From: CAYUWG01 sp964448285
GTDB taxonomy: Bacteria > Bacteroidota > Ignavibacteria > SZUA-365
NCBI GenBank assembly: GCA_964448285.1
Contig: CAYUWG010000010.1
Coordinates: 23,232 to 87,231 of the forward strand
Reading direction: 5' to 3'
Length of the DNA: 64,000 bases
In this document: piece by piece, positions 36,778 through 45,867 of the stretch
How the letters are laid out: each line of letters opens with the position of its first letter
Numbering within the stretch: position 1 is the first letter of the stretch
Program-made: the position numbers and the translations under genes
Notes under the pieces: generated by a model
The model's input: only the letters and a program-made list of their open reading frames with translations
The model's database searches: none
Told to the model about the DNA's origin: nothing

Positions 36778-37730
36778 GAAGCGCTTTCGTAGTAAAGTCT
36801 GCTGATGGTCTGGTGACTCCCCGTGAAATGACAAGAGCAGGATTTATTTCACTCGCGTTGGAAAAGAACTATTTAGCTGTACCTTATGTCGAAGAAGCAA
36901 AGGCTTTGAAATCTCTGTCGAGCAAAGTTCCAAATCCAATTGACTTATTGCAAGTACAGGACCTCAGACTGGGTTTACTAACCGCTTCGGGACTCTCAGA
37001 TAAAGCTCAAAACTATCTCACGGAAGACGATAAAACCGTTGCGATTAAGGAATTCATTGAAAAGTTTCTGGAACCGGCAGGAAAGGGTTTCGTTGACGAA
37101 CTTGTTTACCGATATCTCCTTACCAAAGGAGATGCACTGGGTGGTAGGGCAAGAAATTTAGCTGGAACACTCGGCGAGAGAAAATTCCTACGCTCATTGT
37201 TATCAGTTCTTAATCTTTCTGGGATAGACTATCAGTGGAGAGATCGCATCACTGGTGTTTGGTTTCCTAAGTCCGTGGATGACACTGACATTGAAAAGAG
37301 AATCAGCTGCATCACTTGGTCAAGGTCCGATGTACATCGGCTCCTGATTTTGAACACTACCATTCCAATCGTAAAGAAAAACGTTGACCTCTCTATCTTA
37401 AATGGATCCGCAAGCCAGTTACATGCGGCAAAGGGGTCTATTCTTCATCAGATAGATGCATATGTTGCTCTTGGCGAATTGAAAGGTGGTATCGATCCTG
37501 CAGGCGCTGATGAACATTGGAAGACCGCCAATTCTGCTTTAGAGCGTATCAGAAAGAGCTTCAACAAATTGAAAAGGAAACCTCAAACATTCTTTATTGG
37601 CGCAGCTATTGAAAGCAATATGGCTGTTGAAATATTTAAGCAATTGCGTTCAGGGATTCTTAGTAATGCAGCAAACCTAACTGATGATGACCAACTTACT
37701 TCCATTTGCGAATGGATTATGAATTTGTAA
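36774..37730 (+). CDS. AvaI/BsoBI-family type II restriction endonuclease
   Basis: The ATG at 36774 overlaps the methyltransferase stop and gives 318 residues, close to AvaI (315) and BsoBI (323). The segment AYVALGELKGGIDPAGADEH is the family hallmark: Glu235 and Lys237 of GELKGG with His248 thirteen residues after the Glu reproduce the spacing of Glu240, Lys242 and His253 in BsoBI, and Asp205 in NVDLSIL is a candidate for the third acidic residue. Also family-like is GGRARNLAGTLGERKFLRSL. Known members cut CYCGRG, leaving 5' overhangs. Specificity here is inferred by homology only. All catalytic residues look present, so the enzyme is probably active. Confidence 0.88.
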   Translation: MRSAFVVKSADGLVTPREMTRAGFISLALEKNYLAVPYVEEAKALKSLSSKVPNPIDLLQVQDLRLGLLTASGLSDKAQNYLTEDDKTVAIKEFIEKFLEPAGKGFVDELVYRYLLTKGDALGGRARNLAGTLGERKFLRSLLSVLNLSGIDYQWRDRITGVWFPKSVDDTDIEKRISCITWSRSDVHRLLILNTTIPIVKKNVDLSILNGSASQLHAAKGSILHQIDAYVALGELKGGIDPAGADEHWKTANSALERIRKSFNKLKRKPQTFFIGAAIESNMAVEIFKQLRSGILSNAANLTDDDQLTSICEWIMNL

Positions 37731-37827
37731 CTATCATTTCTATCCAGCACATCAAACCCTTTCAGTGCTTTATATGCATAGCTTCAGTTCATCATTTCCG
37801 TAAATAAGATTTCTTCTCTCCTTCCTG

Positions 37828-40800
37828 TTACTCGAAAATCTCTGCTAATCCCGCAACACCTGACGCTTTCAAGATCACCTGCGCGGCGCGTAGCCCGGAG
37901 ATTACCGTGCCTTCCACGTGGCCGACGTTGAGGCCGAAGTTCGTCCAGTCGCCCGCGAGCACGAGATTGTCGTAGCCTGATTCGTCGGCTCTCATGCGGT
38001 ATTTGTTCGTGCCCGGCCATGCGATCACGTAGCGATTCGTCGGGTCGATGTTCACGATGAAGAACTGCGAAAGAAACTTCTCGCGTGCGTCCGCATCGTC
38101 TTTCGTGGGATGCATGAACAGATCGAAGTTTACGCCCTGCGGGTATTCGATGGTCGTTCCGTTCGGCCAGAACCACCCCATGTAATCACGGAACCACTGC
38201 TCGGTCAACGCGACGAGCCGCTCGCGTTCCTGTGCCGGATAATCGTGCTGGGTGAACGGCGGAACCGGGTCTTCGGGGTATGTGCCGCAGTAGTAGCTCA
38301 GATGCCCCGGTACGTGACCGGCAGGCCACGCCTCCTGCTGAATGTTGCGTGACATGTCCGTCCAGGAGTAGAGCGGATTGGAATACAGCACAGAGTTCGG
38401 TTCGATGCCGTCCGGGAAACCCCACGCTTTGAGATCCATCCCGAGTTCCTTCAACGTCGGTTTGAGCCACACTTGCACGCCGACGGTTTGTATCGTGCGG
38501 ACGTTCTCCGTCATGTCTTTCCAGCGCTTATCGTGCTGAACGATGTCTGCACACACGGTCTTCAATCCGTCGATTGAGATGCCGAGTACGAGCAGATCGT
38601 AGTCGGTGTCTTTCTTAAGAGTGAAACTCCGCACGTCTTTCCACGGTGACCATGCGGATTCGAGATCGATGTTCTCTTCGATGAGCCGTTTAGCCTGCTC
38701 GGGATCGAGCTGTTCGTATCGTGGAGCGTTCGGCCAGACCAAATACGGACCGCCCGGCTGTAACGGATCGTACTCCGGCACTCGGAGCGTCACTTGCTCT
38801 TCCATGTTTACGGCTTCGATCGAACCGTTCTCCGAGTGTCGTACGCCGACAACTTTCTGGAAGAATTTGAACTTCACTCCCCTGCTTTTCAGCACTTGAT
38901 AAACCGGCGCGATAACGGTTTCGCCCGTGCCGAGCTTCAGCTTCCAGACAAGCGTACCCTTGTAGCTGACGGAAATGAGAACCATTTGCACAGCGATGTC
39001 CGCGGCAATTTTTCCCGGCTGGTAGCCGTCGAGGTTCATGAAGCTGCCGGTGTAAATGAAGCGGACGGGTGCGGATTCGAGAAGGAGCGGACTCGCACTG
39101 TGCTTGGCCAGCCACTCGCGGTAATCGAGATCGTTGATACGACCATAGTCGAAGCTGTTCGTTTGTGGGTCGTACAGATCCTTGAACATTCCGCGAATCG
39201 TCACGACCGCCCACTCGATGATCGTGATGAGACGTCGGAGGTGATCGCTCTTTTCCAACTCGTGAAGCACGCCGCTGGAAATCCAATGGAAGAATTTCTC
39301 CAACAGCTCTACCATGACTTCGAGTGGATGCGGCTCATCGTCCGGATGCTTCGCGGGATCGAAATCACTGAGCGAAGCGCAAACGTCGAGCGCCTTGTGA
39401 AGCAGCTTCGCCTCTAAAGGCGCCGCAACGTGTGCGAACTCGTCTTCGACGGCGCCGATCACGCGATCCCACCAATGTTTTTTCGGTGCGGTCGCTTCAG
39501 GCGGCGTCCATGGTTTGAGCAGAAGTTCCTCGAGCCATGCAACCGGTCGAATCGTTCCACTCTGCTCAGGCGTTCCAAATGTGAACTCAAGGATGTACGA
39601 CAAGCCGAGTTTGAGAATATCCCAAACGGGTGGGTTGCCGCCGCTTCCGGGAACGAGATCATTTGTCGCGAAGATGACCGGCCAATTGAGCCACGTCCCC
39701 TTGTTCTTCGAGAACTCCGTGAAGATGGTCGTATAGTCGGGAATGAAAACGTCGGTCCATTCCTGATACGGGCTTTGTGGTTCGAGTCCTTTTTCGCGAC
39801 GCTCCTTGTACGTTTGCTGCATCATGCGAAAGGCGTTGTTGTACCATCCCTGAAAGATGTGGATGCCCCGCTCTTCGATGCGGTTGTTGACGCCGCGTCC
39901 CGTTGCCATTTTTCCTCCCAGTCGCCACCCCATCTGATAGACGGTGATGTCGTATTTCTCCTCCCAGCCCGGATAGCTGGTCAGTTCGAACACAGTGCTG
40001 AGGCTGCCCATGCCGCCACCGAGCACGGCGATCTTCACGGGTTTCCCCTCGGGTATTCGTATCATGGATTCTTCCTTTCGTGATGCTGTGGATTGTGTGC
40101 GCAGGTCGGGATAGATCGGCTTCCCTCCGCGAAGAAACTCAAGCAACTCCGGTTCGCCGTCTTCATGGGATGCGAAAGAATAAAGTTGCTCCATGTGATG
40201 TCCGATCAACTCTTTGTCAAGAACGTCCACCATCAATTCTTCGAGTGATACGCTGCGATGCAGAACGTCCTGTTCTTCTTCTTCAGTCATGGGATAGTGC
40301 GATGGATAAAAGTCGTGCATGTGTGTAATGACATCCACGGCGGGCAAGGCGGGGTTCGCGAAAAACTTCCCGAGGCAACCGAAACCGTAGCTCACTCCCT
40401 GCGCCATCGCCTCGGCATAGAGGACGCGGTACAGGACTTCATTGAGAAAGACGCACTCCACTTTGGATTCCAACCGCGCGAGTTCGCGATACAAAACGTA
40501 CCCACGAATGATCGTGGCATTGTGCGCTCGATACCATGCACCGGCTGAGGGTTTCCGAAAGTACTCCAACCATTGCGCGACTTCATTGGAAGGCTTCTCG
40601 TCCGAACCTCGTTCGTGAATCAACGAGGCAAGCTCCGCGACGTAGAGGAAACAGAGATTGACATTCCGCCACCACAAGCTTCCGGGCTTTTCGCCACGCA
40701 ACGAATCGAGTACGCCGCGTTCGATTTCCCATCGCATGAACGCCAACTCGGAATCTCCAAAGCCGAACTTTCCGACGCGTGCGAATGCATACTTGCGATA

Positions 40801-40929
40801 GAACTCCTCACGGAGTCGATAGCGCGCCCATGGATCATTCTCGACTGCAAGAACGCGGTCACGCGCGATGCGCTCCAGTTCCGAAAGGGGTTCGCCCCAA
40901 GGCGTGGGTGATGCGATGTTCTGATTCAT
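37828..40929 (-). CDS. Two-part FAD-dependent oxidoreductase (amine oxidase/desaturase-like) with N-terminal helical domain
   Basis: This 1033-residue frame has two parts. Residues 1-288 are an unrecognised, mainly helical domain. Residues 289-1033 are an FAD/NAD(P)-binding flavoprotein: the dinucleotide loop VKIAVLGGGMGSLSTVFEL (about 298-316), the GWRLGGKMATGRG segment that follows the E/Q sugar-binding position, and NLVLAGDWTNFGLNVGHVEGT near the C-terminus, as in phytoene-desaturase, hydroxysqualene-dehydroxylase and amine-oxidase enzymes. An internal ATG at 40065 has AAGGAAG six bases upstream, so the flavoprotein may also be made alone. The substrate is unknown. It lies between the restriction-modification pair and the RecQ/DprA pair, on the opposite strand. 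Confidence 0.82.
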   Translation of the reverse strand: MNQNIASPTPWGEPLSELERIARDRVLAVENDPWARYRLREEFYRKYAFARVGKFGFGDSELAFMRWEIERGVLDSLRGEKPGSLWWRNVNLCFLYVAELASLIHERGSDEKPSNEVAQWLEYFRKPSAGAWYRAHNATIIRGYVLYRELARLESKVECVFLNEVLYRVLYAEAMAQGVSYGFGCLGKFFANPALPAVDVITHMHDFYPSHYPMTEEEEQDVLHRSVSLEELMVDVLDKELIGHHMEQLYSFASHEDGEPELLEFLRGGKPIYPDLRTQSTASRKEESMIRIPEGKPVKIAVLGGGMGSLSTVFELTSYPGWEEKYDITVYQMGWRLGGKMATGRGVNNRIEERGIHIFQGWYNNAFRMMQQTYKERREKGLEPQSPYQEWTDVFIPDYTTIFTEFSKNKGTWLNWPVIFATNDLVPGSGGNPPVWDILKLGLSYILEFTFGTPEQSGTIRPVAWLEELLLKPWTPPEATAPKKHWWDRVIGAVEDEFAHVAAPLEAKLLHKALDVCASLSDFDPAKHPDDEPHPLEVMVELLEKFFHWISSGVLHELEKSDHLRRLITIIEWAVVTIRGMFKDLYDPQTNSFDYGRINDLDYREWLAKHSASPLLLESAPVRFIYTGSFMNLDGYQPGKIAADIAVQMVLISVSYKGTLVWKLKLGTGETVIAPVYQVLKSRGVKFKFFQKVVGVRHSENGSIEAVNMEEQVTLRVPEYDPLQPGGPYLVWPNAPRYEQLDPEQAKRLIEENIDLESAWSPWKDVRSFTLKKDTDYDLLVLGISIDGLKTVCADIVQHDKRWKDMTENVRTIQTVGVQVWLKPTLKELGMDLKAWGFPDGIEPNSVLYSNPLYSWTDMSRNIQQEAWPAGHVPGHLSYYCGTYPEDPVPPFTQHDYPAQERERLVALTEQWFRDYMGWFWPNGTTIEYPQGVNFDLFMHPTKDDADAREKFLSQFFIVNIDPTNRYVIAWPGTNKYRMRADESGYDNLVLAGDWTNFGLNVGHVEGTVISGLRAAQVILKASGVAGLAEIFE

Positions 40930-41060
40930 AACGTGGGCGCAATGATAGGGAAAAATGTCGAGTGGTCATAGTGAGATTCCTTCTGTCGGAAAGTTCTTCG
41001 GTCGTACTTGTTGTCGCCTCATTATTCGTTACCTTTCATACAGTCAGATCAGAGTGAACC

Positions 41061-43154
41061 GTGAAAAGAGATGATGCTGAACATGTCCTCCGGAGAGCGT
41101 TGAACGATCCCAACGCCCGGTTCCATACGCATCAATGGGAAGCAATCGATCACATCGTAAACAGGCAGGGGCGGCTGCTTCTCGTTCAACGAACGGGTTG
41201 GGGAAAGAGCATCGTGTATTTCATCGGAACACGTGCTTTGAGAGACAAAGGGAAAGGTCCGACTATCATCATCTCTCCGCTCCTTTCGTTGATGCGAAAT
41301 CAGATCATCACTGCGAAGCGGTTAGGCATACGTGCGCAGACGATCAACTCTGCAAATGTCGAAGATTGGCACGCGATCGAACAGCGACTTCTCAACGACG
41401 AGGTCGATGCACTCCTCATCTCGCCTGAACGGTTCGGCAACGAAGATTTCATCGAGCGGATGTTCCTGCCGATTGCCGGGCGTATAGGTATGCTGGTCAT
41501 CGATGAGGCGCATTGCATTTCCGATTGGGGACATGATTTCCGACCCGACTACCGGAGGCTCGTGCATATCCTGAAAAGATTACCTGACAACGTTCCTGTG
41601 TTAGCAACGACAGCAACCGCAAATGACCGTGTCGTTCGTGATATCGAACACCAGATGGGAAACATCGATATCATGCGCGGCTCACTGCTTCGGGAGAGCC
41701 TCATCCTTCAAACCATTCGACTCCCGGACCAATCATCCCGACTGGCGTGGTTAGCTGAACGGGTCCCGCGGTTATCGGGAACGGGGATCATCTACACGCT
41801 CACCAGACATGATGCTGACTGCGTTTCGAAGTGGCTCAGGACTCAGCACATTCAAGCATGGCATTACTATTCCGATGCCTATCATGAGAAGTATCCTGAC
41901 TCGGACGAATACCGGAACGCATTGGAGAAAGCCGTTCTGCAAAACAAAGTGAAAGCCGTGGTCGCAACGTCCGCGCTGGGAATGGGCTTCGATAAACCCG
42001 ACGTAGGATTCGTCATTCACTATCAGGCTCCGGGGTCGGTTGTCAGTTACTATCAACAAGTCGGACGTGCAGGTAGAGCTTTACCTCAGGCGTATGGCGT
42101 TCTTCTTTCCGGTGAGGAGGATACCGAGATTCATGAATATTTCCTGCGCACTGCATTTCCCGATGAGGATCACATCGTTCAGGTTCTTGCTGTGCTTGGC
42201 CGAAACGATGGATTGACAGTTGATGCCTTGCAGCGATCCGTGAATCTCAGTCTTCCGCAAGTGGAAAAAGTCCTGAAGCTGCTGCAGGTGGAAAATCCGG
42301 CGCCGTTGATCCACACGGAAGGCAAATGGTATCGGACACACGCCGACCTCCATCTCGATCAGGAACGCATTGCATTTCTGCACTCACAGCGACAACGTGA
42401 ATGGGAGCAAATGCAACGGTACATCGATCACTCGGGATGCTTCATGCAATTCCTCGCGAAAGCTCTCGATGACGATCTCACCGAACCGTGTGGCAAATGT
42501 GTCAATTGCCGGAAAGGCAATGCGCTACCGACGACATACAAGCAACCAATCCAAATAGCGGCGACGGCTTTCCTTCAGCACAGCCATATCGTGCTTCCAC
42601 CCAAAGTGTTCGTCGCGAAGAACCTTTTCCCAAAATCGGGTCTCGGCGGAAACCTCGCAATGCAAGGATTGAACGCGGACACCGGGAAAGTGCTCTGTCG
42701 GTGGGGCGATGCCGGTTGGGGCCGCCTAGTAATCGACGGAAAACACGAGAACCACTTTAGCGACGAATTGGTGGATGCAGTCGTCACGATGATTCGCCAG
42801 TGGAATCCCCAGCCATCACCGAAATGGATGACGTGTGTTTCATCATTGAAACACCCAAACTTGGTGCCGGACTTCGCTCGTCGTGTTGCTGCACAGTTAA
42901 ATATTCCGTTTGTTGAGACCGTGGAAAAGGTACGAGCGAACGAACCACAGAAAATGATGCAGAATCGATTTCATCAATGCAGAAATCTCGACGGCGCATT
43001 CAACGTGAAGGGGAAAGTATCTCCTGATCCCCTCTTTCTTTTCGACGATCTCGTCGATTCAGGTTGGACATTGACGGTCGTTTCAGCACTGTTGCGAAAA
43101 GCGGGAGCCGGAATGGTTTTTCCCGTTGCGCTGGGAATGACACGAAGCGGATAA
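41061..43154 (+). CDS. RecQ-family helicase fused to C-terminal phosphoribosyltransferase-type domain
   Basis: This 697-residue protein has RecQ motifs: Walker A RTGWGKS (44-50), DEAH box VIDEAHCISDWGHDFRPDYR, TTATAN, and motif VI QQVGRAGRA. A four-cysteine zinc-binding module follows (Cys near 459 then CGKCVNC near 475). There is no standard HRDC domain. The last 80 residues instead contain LFLFDDLVDSGWTLT (about 658-672), which is the PRPP-binding loop of type I phosphoribosyltransferases, as in ComF-like proteins. The next gene, a DprA-like protein, starts 6 bases downstream. The pair suggests DNA unwinding coupled to nucleotide sensing or ssDNA handling in competence or defence. Confidence 0.9.
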   Translation: MKRDDAEHVLRRALNDPNARFHTHQWEAIDHIVNRQGRLLLVQRTGWGKSIVYFIGTRALRDKGKGPTIIISPLLSLMRNQIITAKRLGIRAQTINSANVEDWHAIEQRLLNDEVDALLISPERFGNEDFIERMFLPIAGRIGMLVIDEAHCISDWGHDFRPDYRRLVHILKRLPDNVPVLATTATANDRVVRDIEHQMGNIDIMRGSLLRESLILQTIRLPDQSSRLAWLAERVPRLSGTGIIYTLTRHDADCVSKWLRTQHIQAWHYYSDAYHEKYPDSDEYRNALEKAVLQNKVKAVVATSALGMGFDKPDVGFVIHYQAPGSVVSYYQQVGRAGRALPQAYGVLLSGEEDTEIHEYFLRTAFPDEDHIVQVLAVLGRNDGLTVDALQRSVNLSLPQVEKVLKLLQVENPAPLIHTEGKWYRTHADLHLDQERIAFLHSQRQREWEQMQRYIDHSGCFMQFLAKALDDDLTEPCGKCVNCRKGNALPTTYKQPIQIAATAFLQHSHIVLPPKVFVAKNLFPKSGLGGNLAMQGLNADTGKVLCRWGDAGWGRLVIDGKHENHFSDELVDAVVTMIRQWNPQPSPKWMTCVSSLKHPNLVPDFARRVAAQLNIPFVETVEKVRANEPQKMMQNRFHQCRNLDGAFNVKGKVSPDPLFLFDDLVDSGWTLTVVSALLRKAGAGMVFPVALGMTRSG

Positions 43155-43160
43155 AAGAAT

Positions 43161-44423
43161 ATGATCCCTGAAGACGCCCAGGCAATACTCCTGCTCGCAT
43201 CGTATCTCGGGCCATTGCGCAAGGATGACTTCCAACCGCTCACACTGACGGAGTGGAACCGCTTTTCGGTTTGGTTGAAAGAGAAGAAGCTTCGACCGGG
43301 CGACCTTCTTCACAGCAGCGGACAACGAAACCTGCAAAGTTGGTATGACCCGAAAATCCCTGTACAGCGCATCGAAGCATTGTTGGATCGCGGTGCAATG
43401 CTCGCCGTCGGTTTGGAGAAGTGGCAACGAACAGGGATATGGGTGCTCATTCGCTCCGACGAAGACTACCCATCGAGACTGAGGAATCGACTTGGACACA
43501 AAGCGCCGGTATTCCTTTTTGGCGCAGGGAATAAACGCTTGCTGGAATCCGGCGGCATCGCTGTCGTCGGATCGCGAAACATCACCGCAACGGACGCAGC
43601 GTTTGCGGATGCATTCTGTAAACGGATAGCAATGGCGGGAATGACGATCGTATCGGGCGGCGCGCGTGGTGTCGATGAGACTTCGATGCTCGGTGCACTC
43701 GCGGCGGAGGGAACGGTTATCGGTGTTCTCGCCGACAGTCTTTTCCGGACAGCACTCGCCGCGAAGTATCGGGAAGGATTTCAGCAGAAAGGTCTCGTGC
43801 TCATTTCACCGAACTATCCCGAAGCAGGATTCAGCGCAGGCAATGCGATGGCACGAAATAAATACGTGTACTGCCTTTCCGATGCAGCGGTGATCATTCA
43901 TTCCGGATTGGCCGGAGGAACATGGAATGGCGCACTCGAAAACCTCAAGCACCGATGGGTTCCTACGTGGATACGGGTAACGGAGGACCCGAACGCAGGG
44001 AATACCGAACTTATTCACGCTGGGGGTACACCCTTGCCTGAGCACGCACTCTCCATGGATTTATCTTCCCTGTTCGCGCGCGATGAGATGCAACCCGTTT
44101 TCAACCAGGATGGAACGGACGAACCGTTGCGTTCCATCGTCAAGGATCCGGCGACGGCAACCATCATGGATTCATCGGGAGATGATCGAAGCGATTCGAG
44201 TGAATCAGATTTCGATACCTTCATCCTCAGAATGAGGGATATCCTTCACGACGGTCCGAAAAGTAAAAAGCAGATCGAAGCAACTCTCGCAGTTCCGCCT
44301 TCGCAATTGAAAACCTGGCTCGCACGCGCTTGCAATGAAGGCATCGTCACGAAGCGCCGGAAGCCCGTTCTCTACGAACTCCGCACTGATTCGTCGCTCG
44401 ACCAAATGACGATGTTCGATTGA
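43161..44423 (+). CDS. DprA-like Rossmann-fold DNA-processing protein
   Basis: This 420-residue protein has the DprA/Smf pattern: a preceding helical region, YPSRLRNRLGHKAPVFLFGAG, then GIAVVGSRNITATD (about 133-146), SGGARGVDETSMLGAL (about 166-181), and SPNYPEAGFSAGNAMARNKY replacing the usual NRIIA-type element. The C-terminal 70 residues look like a winged helix (KSKKQIEATLAVPPSQLKTWL). DprA binds single-stranded DNA and loads RecA in transformation; stand-alone divergent forms also occur in defence islands. This copy diverges in the middle and pairs with the RecQ-PRTase gene 6 bases upstream, so it is probably not the housekeeping dprA. Confidence 0.85.
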   Translation: MIPEDAQAILLLASYLGPLRKDDFQPLTLTEWNRFSVWLKEKKLRPGDLLHSSGQRNLQSWYDPKIPVQRIEALLDRGAMLAVGLEKWQRTGIWVLIRSDEDYPSRLRNRLGHKAPVFLFGAGNKRLLESGGIAVVGSRNITATDAAFADAFCKRIAMAGMTIVSGGARGVDETSMLGALAAEGTVIGVLADSLFRTALAAKYREGFQQKGLVLISPNYPEAGFSAGNAMARNKYVYCLSDAAVIIHSGLAGGTWNGALENLKHRWVPTWIRVTEDPNAGNTELIHAGGTPLPEHALSMDLSSLFARDEMQPVFNQDGTDEPLRSIVKDPATATIMDSSGDDRSDSSESDFDTFILRMRDILHDGPKSKKQIEATLAVPPSQLKTWLARACNEGIVTKRRKPVLYELRTDSSLDQMTMFD

Positions 44424-44451
44424 ACTGAAACGCATTTCAAACGACTTCGCT

Positions 44452-45627
44452 TCATCCGGTTATTCCAACGAAAGGTTGATAGTTCTCGCGATTGATTATC
44501 TCCACCGTCGATTCCGGATACGTGTCGAGAAATTCCTGTGGGATGCGTGCCTTGCCGCGCGTGTATTTGAACTCATATCCGAAGAGCCGTCCCTCACGCT
44601 CTTCCACCCAGTCGATCTCTTTCTTATCCCATGTCCGCCAGAAAAAATTGTTGGCTCGGAGCTCGGAGTACTGCTGCATCTTCAGCCGCTCACTCACGAG
44701 GAAGTTCTCCCAGAGCTGTCCGTCATCGTTGCGAAGATTCATTGGATTGAAATTCGAGATTACCGCATTGCGGACTCCGTTATCGAAGAAGAAGTACTTG
44801 CTTTTCTTCACGACTTCCTTTCGAAGATTGCGTGAGAAACCACGAAGGTTGTACAGAACGAACGCCTTCTCCAACAGGTCGATATAGCGAGCGACCGTCT
44901 TGCCATCGATGCCTAACTTCGTGGCTAATTCCGCATGGGAAACCTCACTCCCGGTTTGAAATGCGAGGAGACGAAGGAGATCGAGCAAAACCTTCGAGCT
45001 TCTCACTCGCTCCAGTTCGAGAATATCCTTGAGGAGATACGAGTGTGTCAACTCTTCCAGAATGGAGATCTTTTCTTTGCGGTCTTCTGAAGTAAGCACC
45101 GCGGGATACGAACCGAAGACGAGCACGTCTTTGAGCTGTTCCTTCATCTCGAACGCTGACATTGTCGAGCGTAATTCCATCTGCGCAACGGGATTCATCG
45201 TCAGTGTGCGTTTCCTGCCGGTCAGCGGCTCGCCCATCTGTCCGGTAAGTGCGAACGACGAAGACCCGGTCGCAATGCCGTGTATCGTTTTCACATGATC
45301 GACAATGATTTTCAAACCTATTCCCACGTTGGGAATTCGCTGTGCCTCATCGATAGCAAGTAAGTCATATCCCGCTACGTATTCCTGGAGTAACGTGCTA
45401 TTCTGCGAGCCAAGTATTTGCTGGACACGGATATCATCGCCGGAAACAAGCTTGCTGCGATAGTGTGTCGCTGATAGAAATGACTCGAGTGTCGTGGTTT
45501 TTCCCACTTGCCGGGGACCGAGAATCATCAACACCTTTCCGGGTTTCAAATACGAATCGAGATCGCTGTACTTACGGGGTATCATGTCATCAAAGTAGTC
45601 GATTTCCGTGTAATCGTACAATTTCAA
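44452..45627 (-). CDS. AAA_14/DUF4143 ATP-binding protein
   Basis: This 391-residue protein has Walker A MILGPRQVGKTTTL (about 34-47), Walker B YDLLAIDEAQRI, the sensor segment ATGSSSFAL and a C-terminal DUF4143 domain whose end (LFGYEFKYTRGKARIP) carries the E-x-K core of a PD-(D/E)XK-like nuclease fold. The family is widespread and scattered in genomes; its function is not established, with suggestions of mobile or toxin-linked roles. It is convergent to the DprA-like gene (28 bases apart) and divergent from the giant kinase. An alternative start at the internal Met15 (MIPRKYS) is possible. Confidence 0.88.
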   Translation of the reverse strand: MKLYDYTEIDYFDDMIPRKYSDLDSYLKPGKVLMILGPRQVGKTTTLESFLSATHYRSKLVSGDDIRVQQILGSQNSTLLQEYVAGYDLLAIDEAQRIPNVGIGLKIIVDHVKTIHGIATGSSSFALTGQMGEPLTGRKRTLTMNPVAQMELRSTMSAFEMKEQLKDVLVFGSYPAVLTSEDRKEKISILEELTHSYLLKDILELERVRSSKVLLDLLRLLAFQTGSEVSHAELATKLGIDGKTVARYIDLLEKAFVLYNLRGFSRNLRKEVVKKSKYFFFDNGVRNAVISNFNPMNLRNDDGQLWENFLVSERLKMQQYSELRANNFFWRTWDKKEIDWVEEREGRLFGYEFKYTRGKARIPQEFLDTYPESTVEIINRENYQPFVGITG

Positions 45628-45867
45628 GGAGTTGGACTCCGCGAAATCGAAAGAGTTCGAGGAGTCTAACCCGCTCGATCCATCCTTCTTGCACGGACTT
45701 CTCTGATAAGCTATCCTCTCATCCGAAAGGGCTGTTCATCAAAACAGGTTACGAATGCACTTCCCTTGTCTTTCTCACGACAAATGCAGACTTTCGCCGT
45801 ACAGAATCTGAGGTTCGTTCACCCACGCAGTTTCTACCGCAGATCATGTCCTTGAGTCCAACGAACG

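Noticed and set aside
37731..37827. AGCAC/GTGCT inverted repeat after the restriction gene considered as terminator
   Set aside because: A 5-bp stem with a 14-base loop and no proper T-tract is too weak to call.
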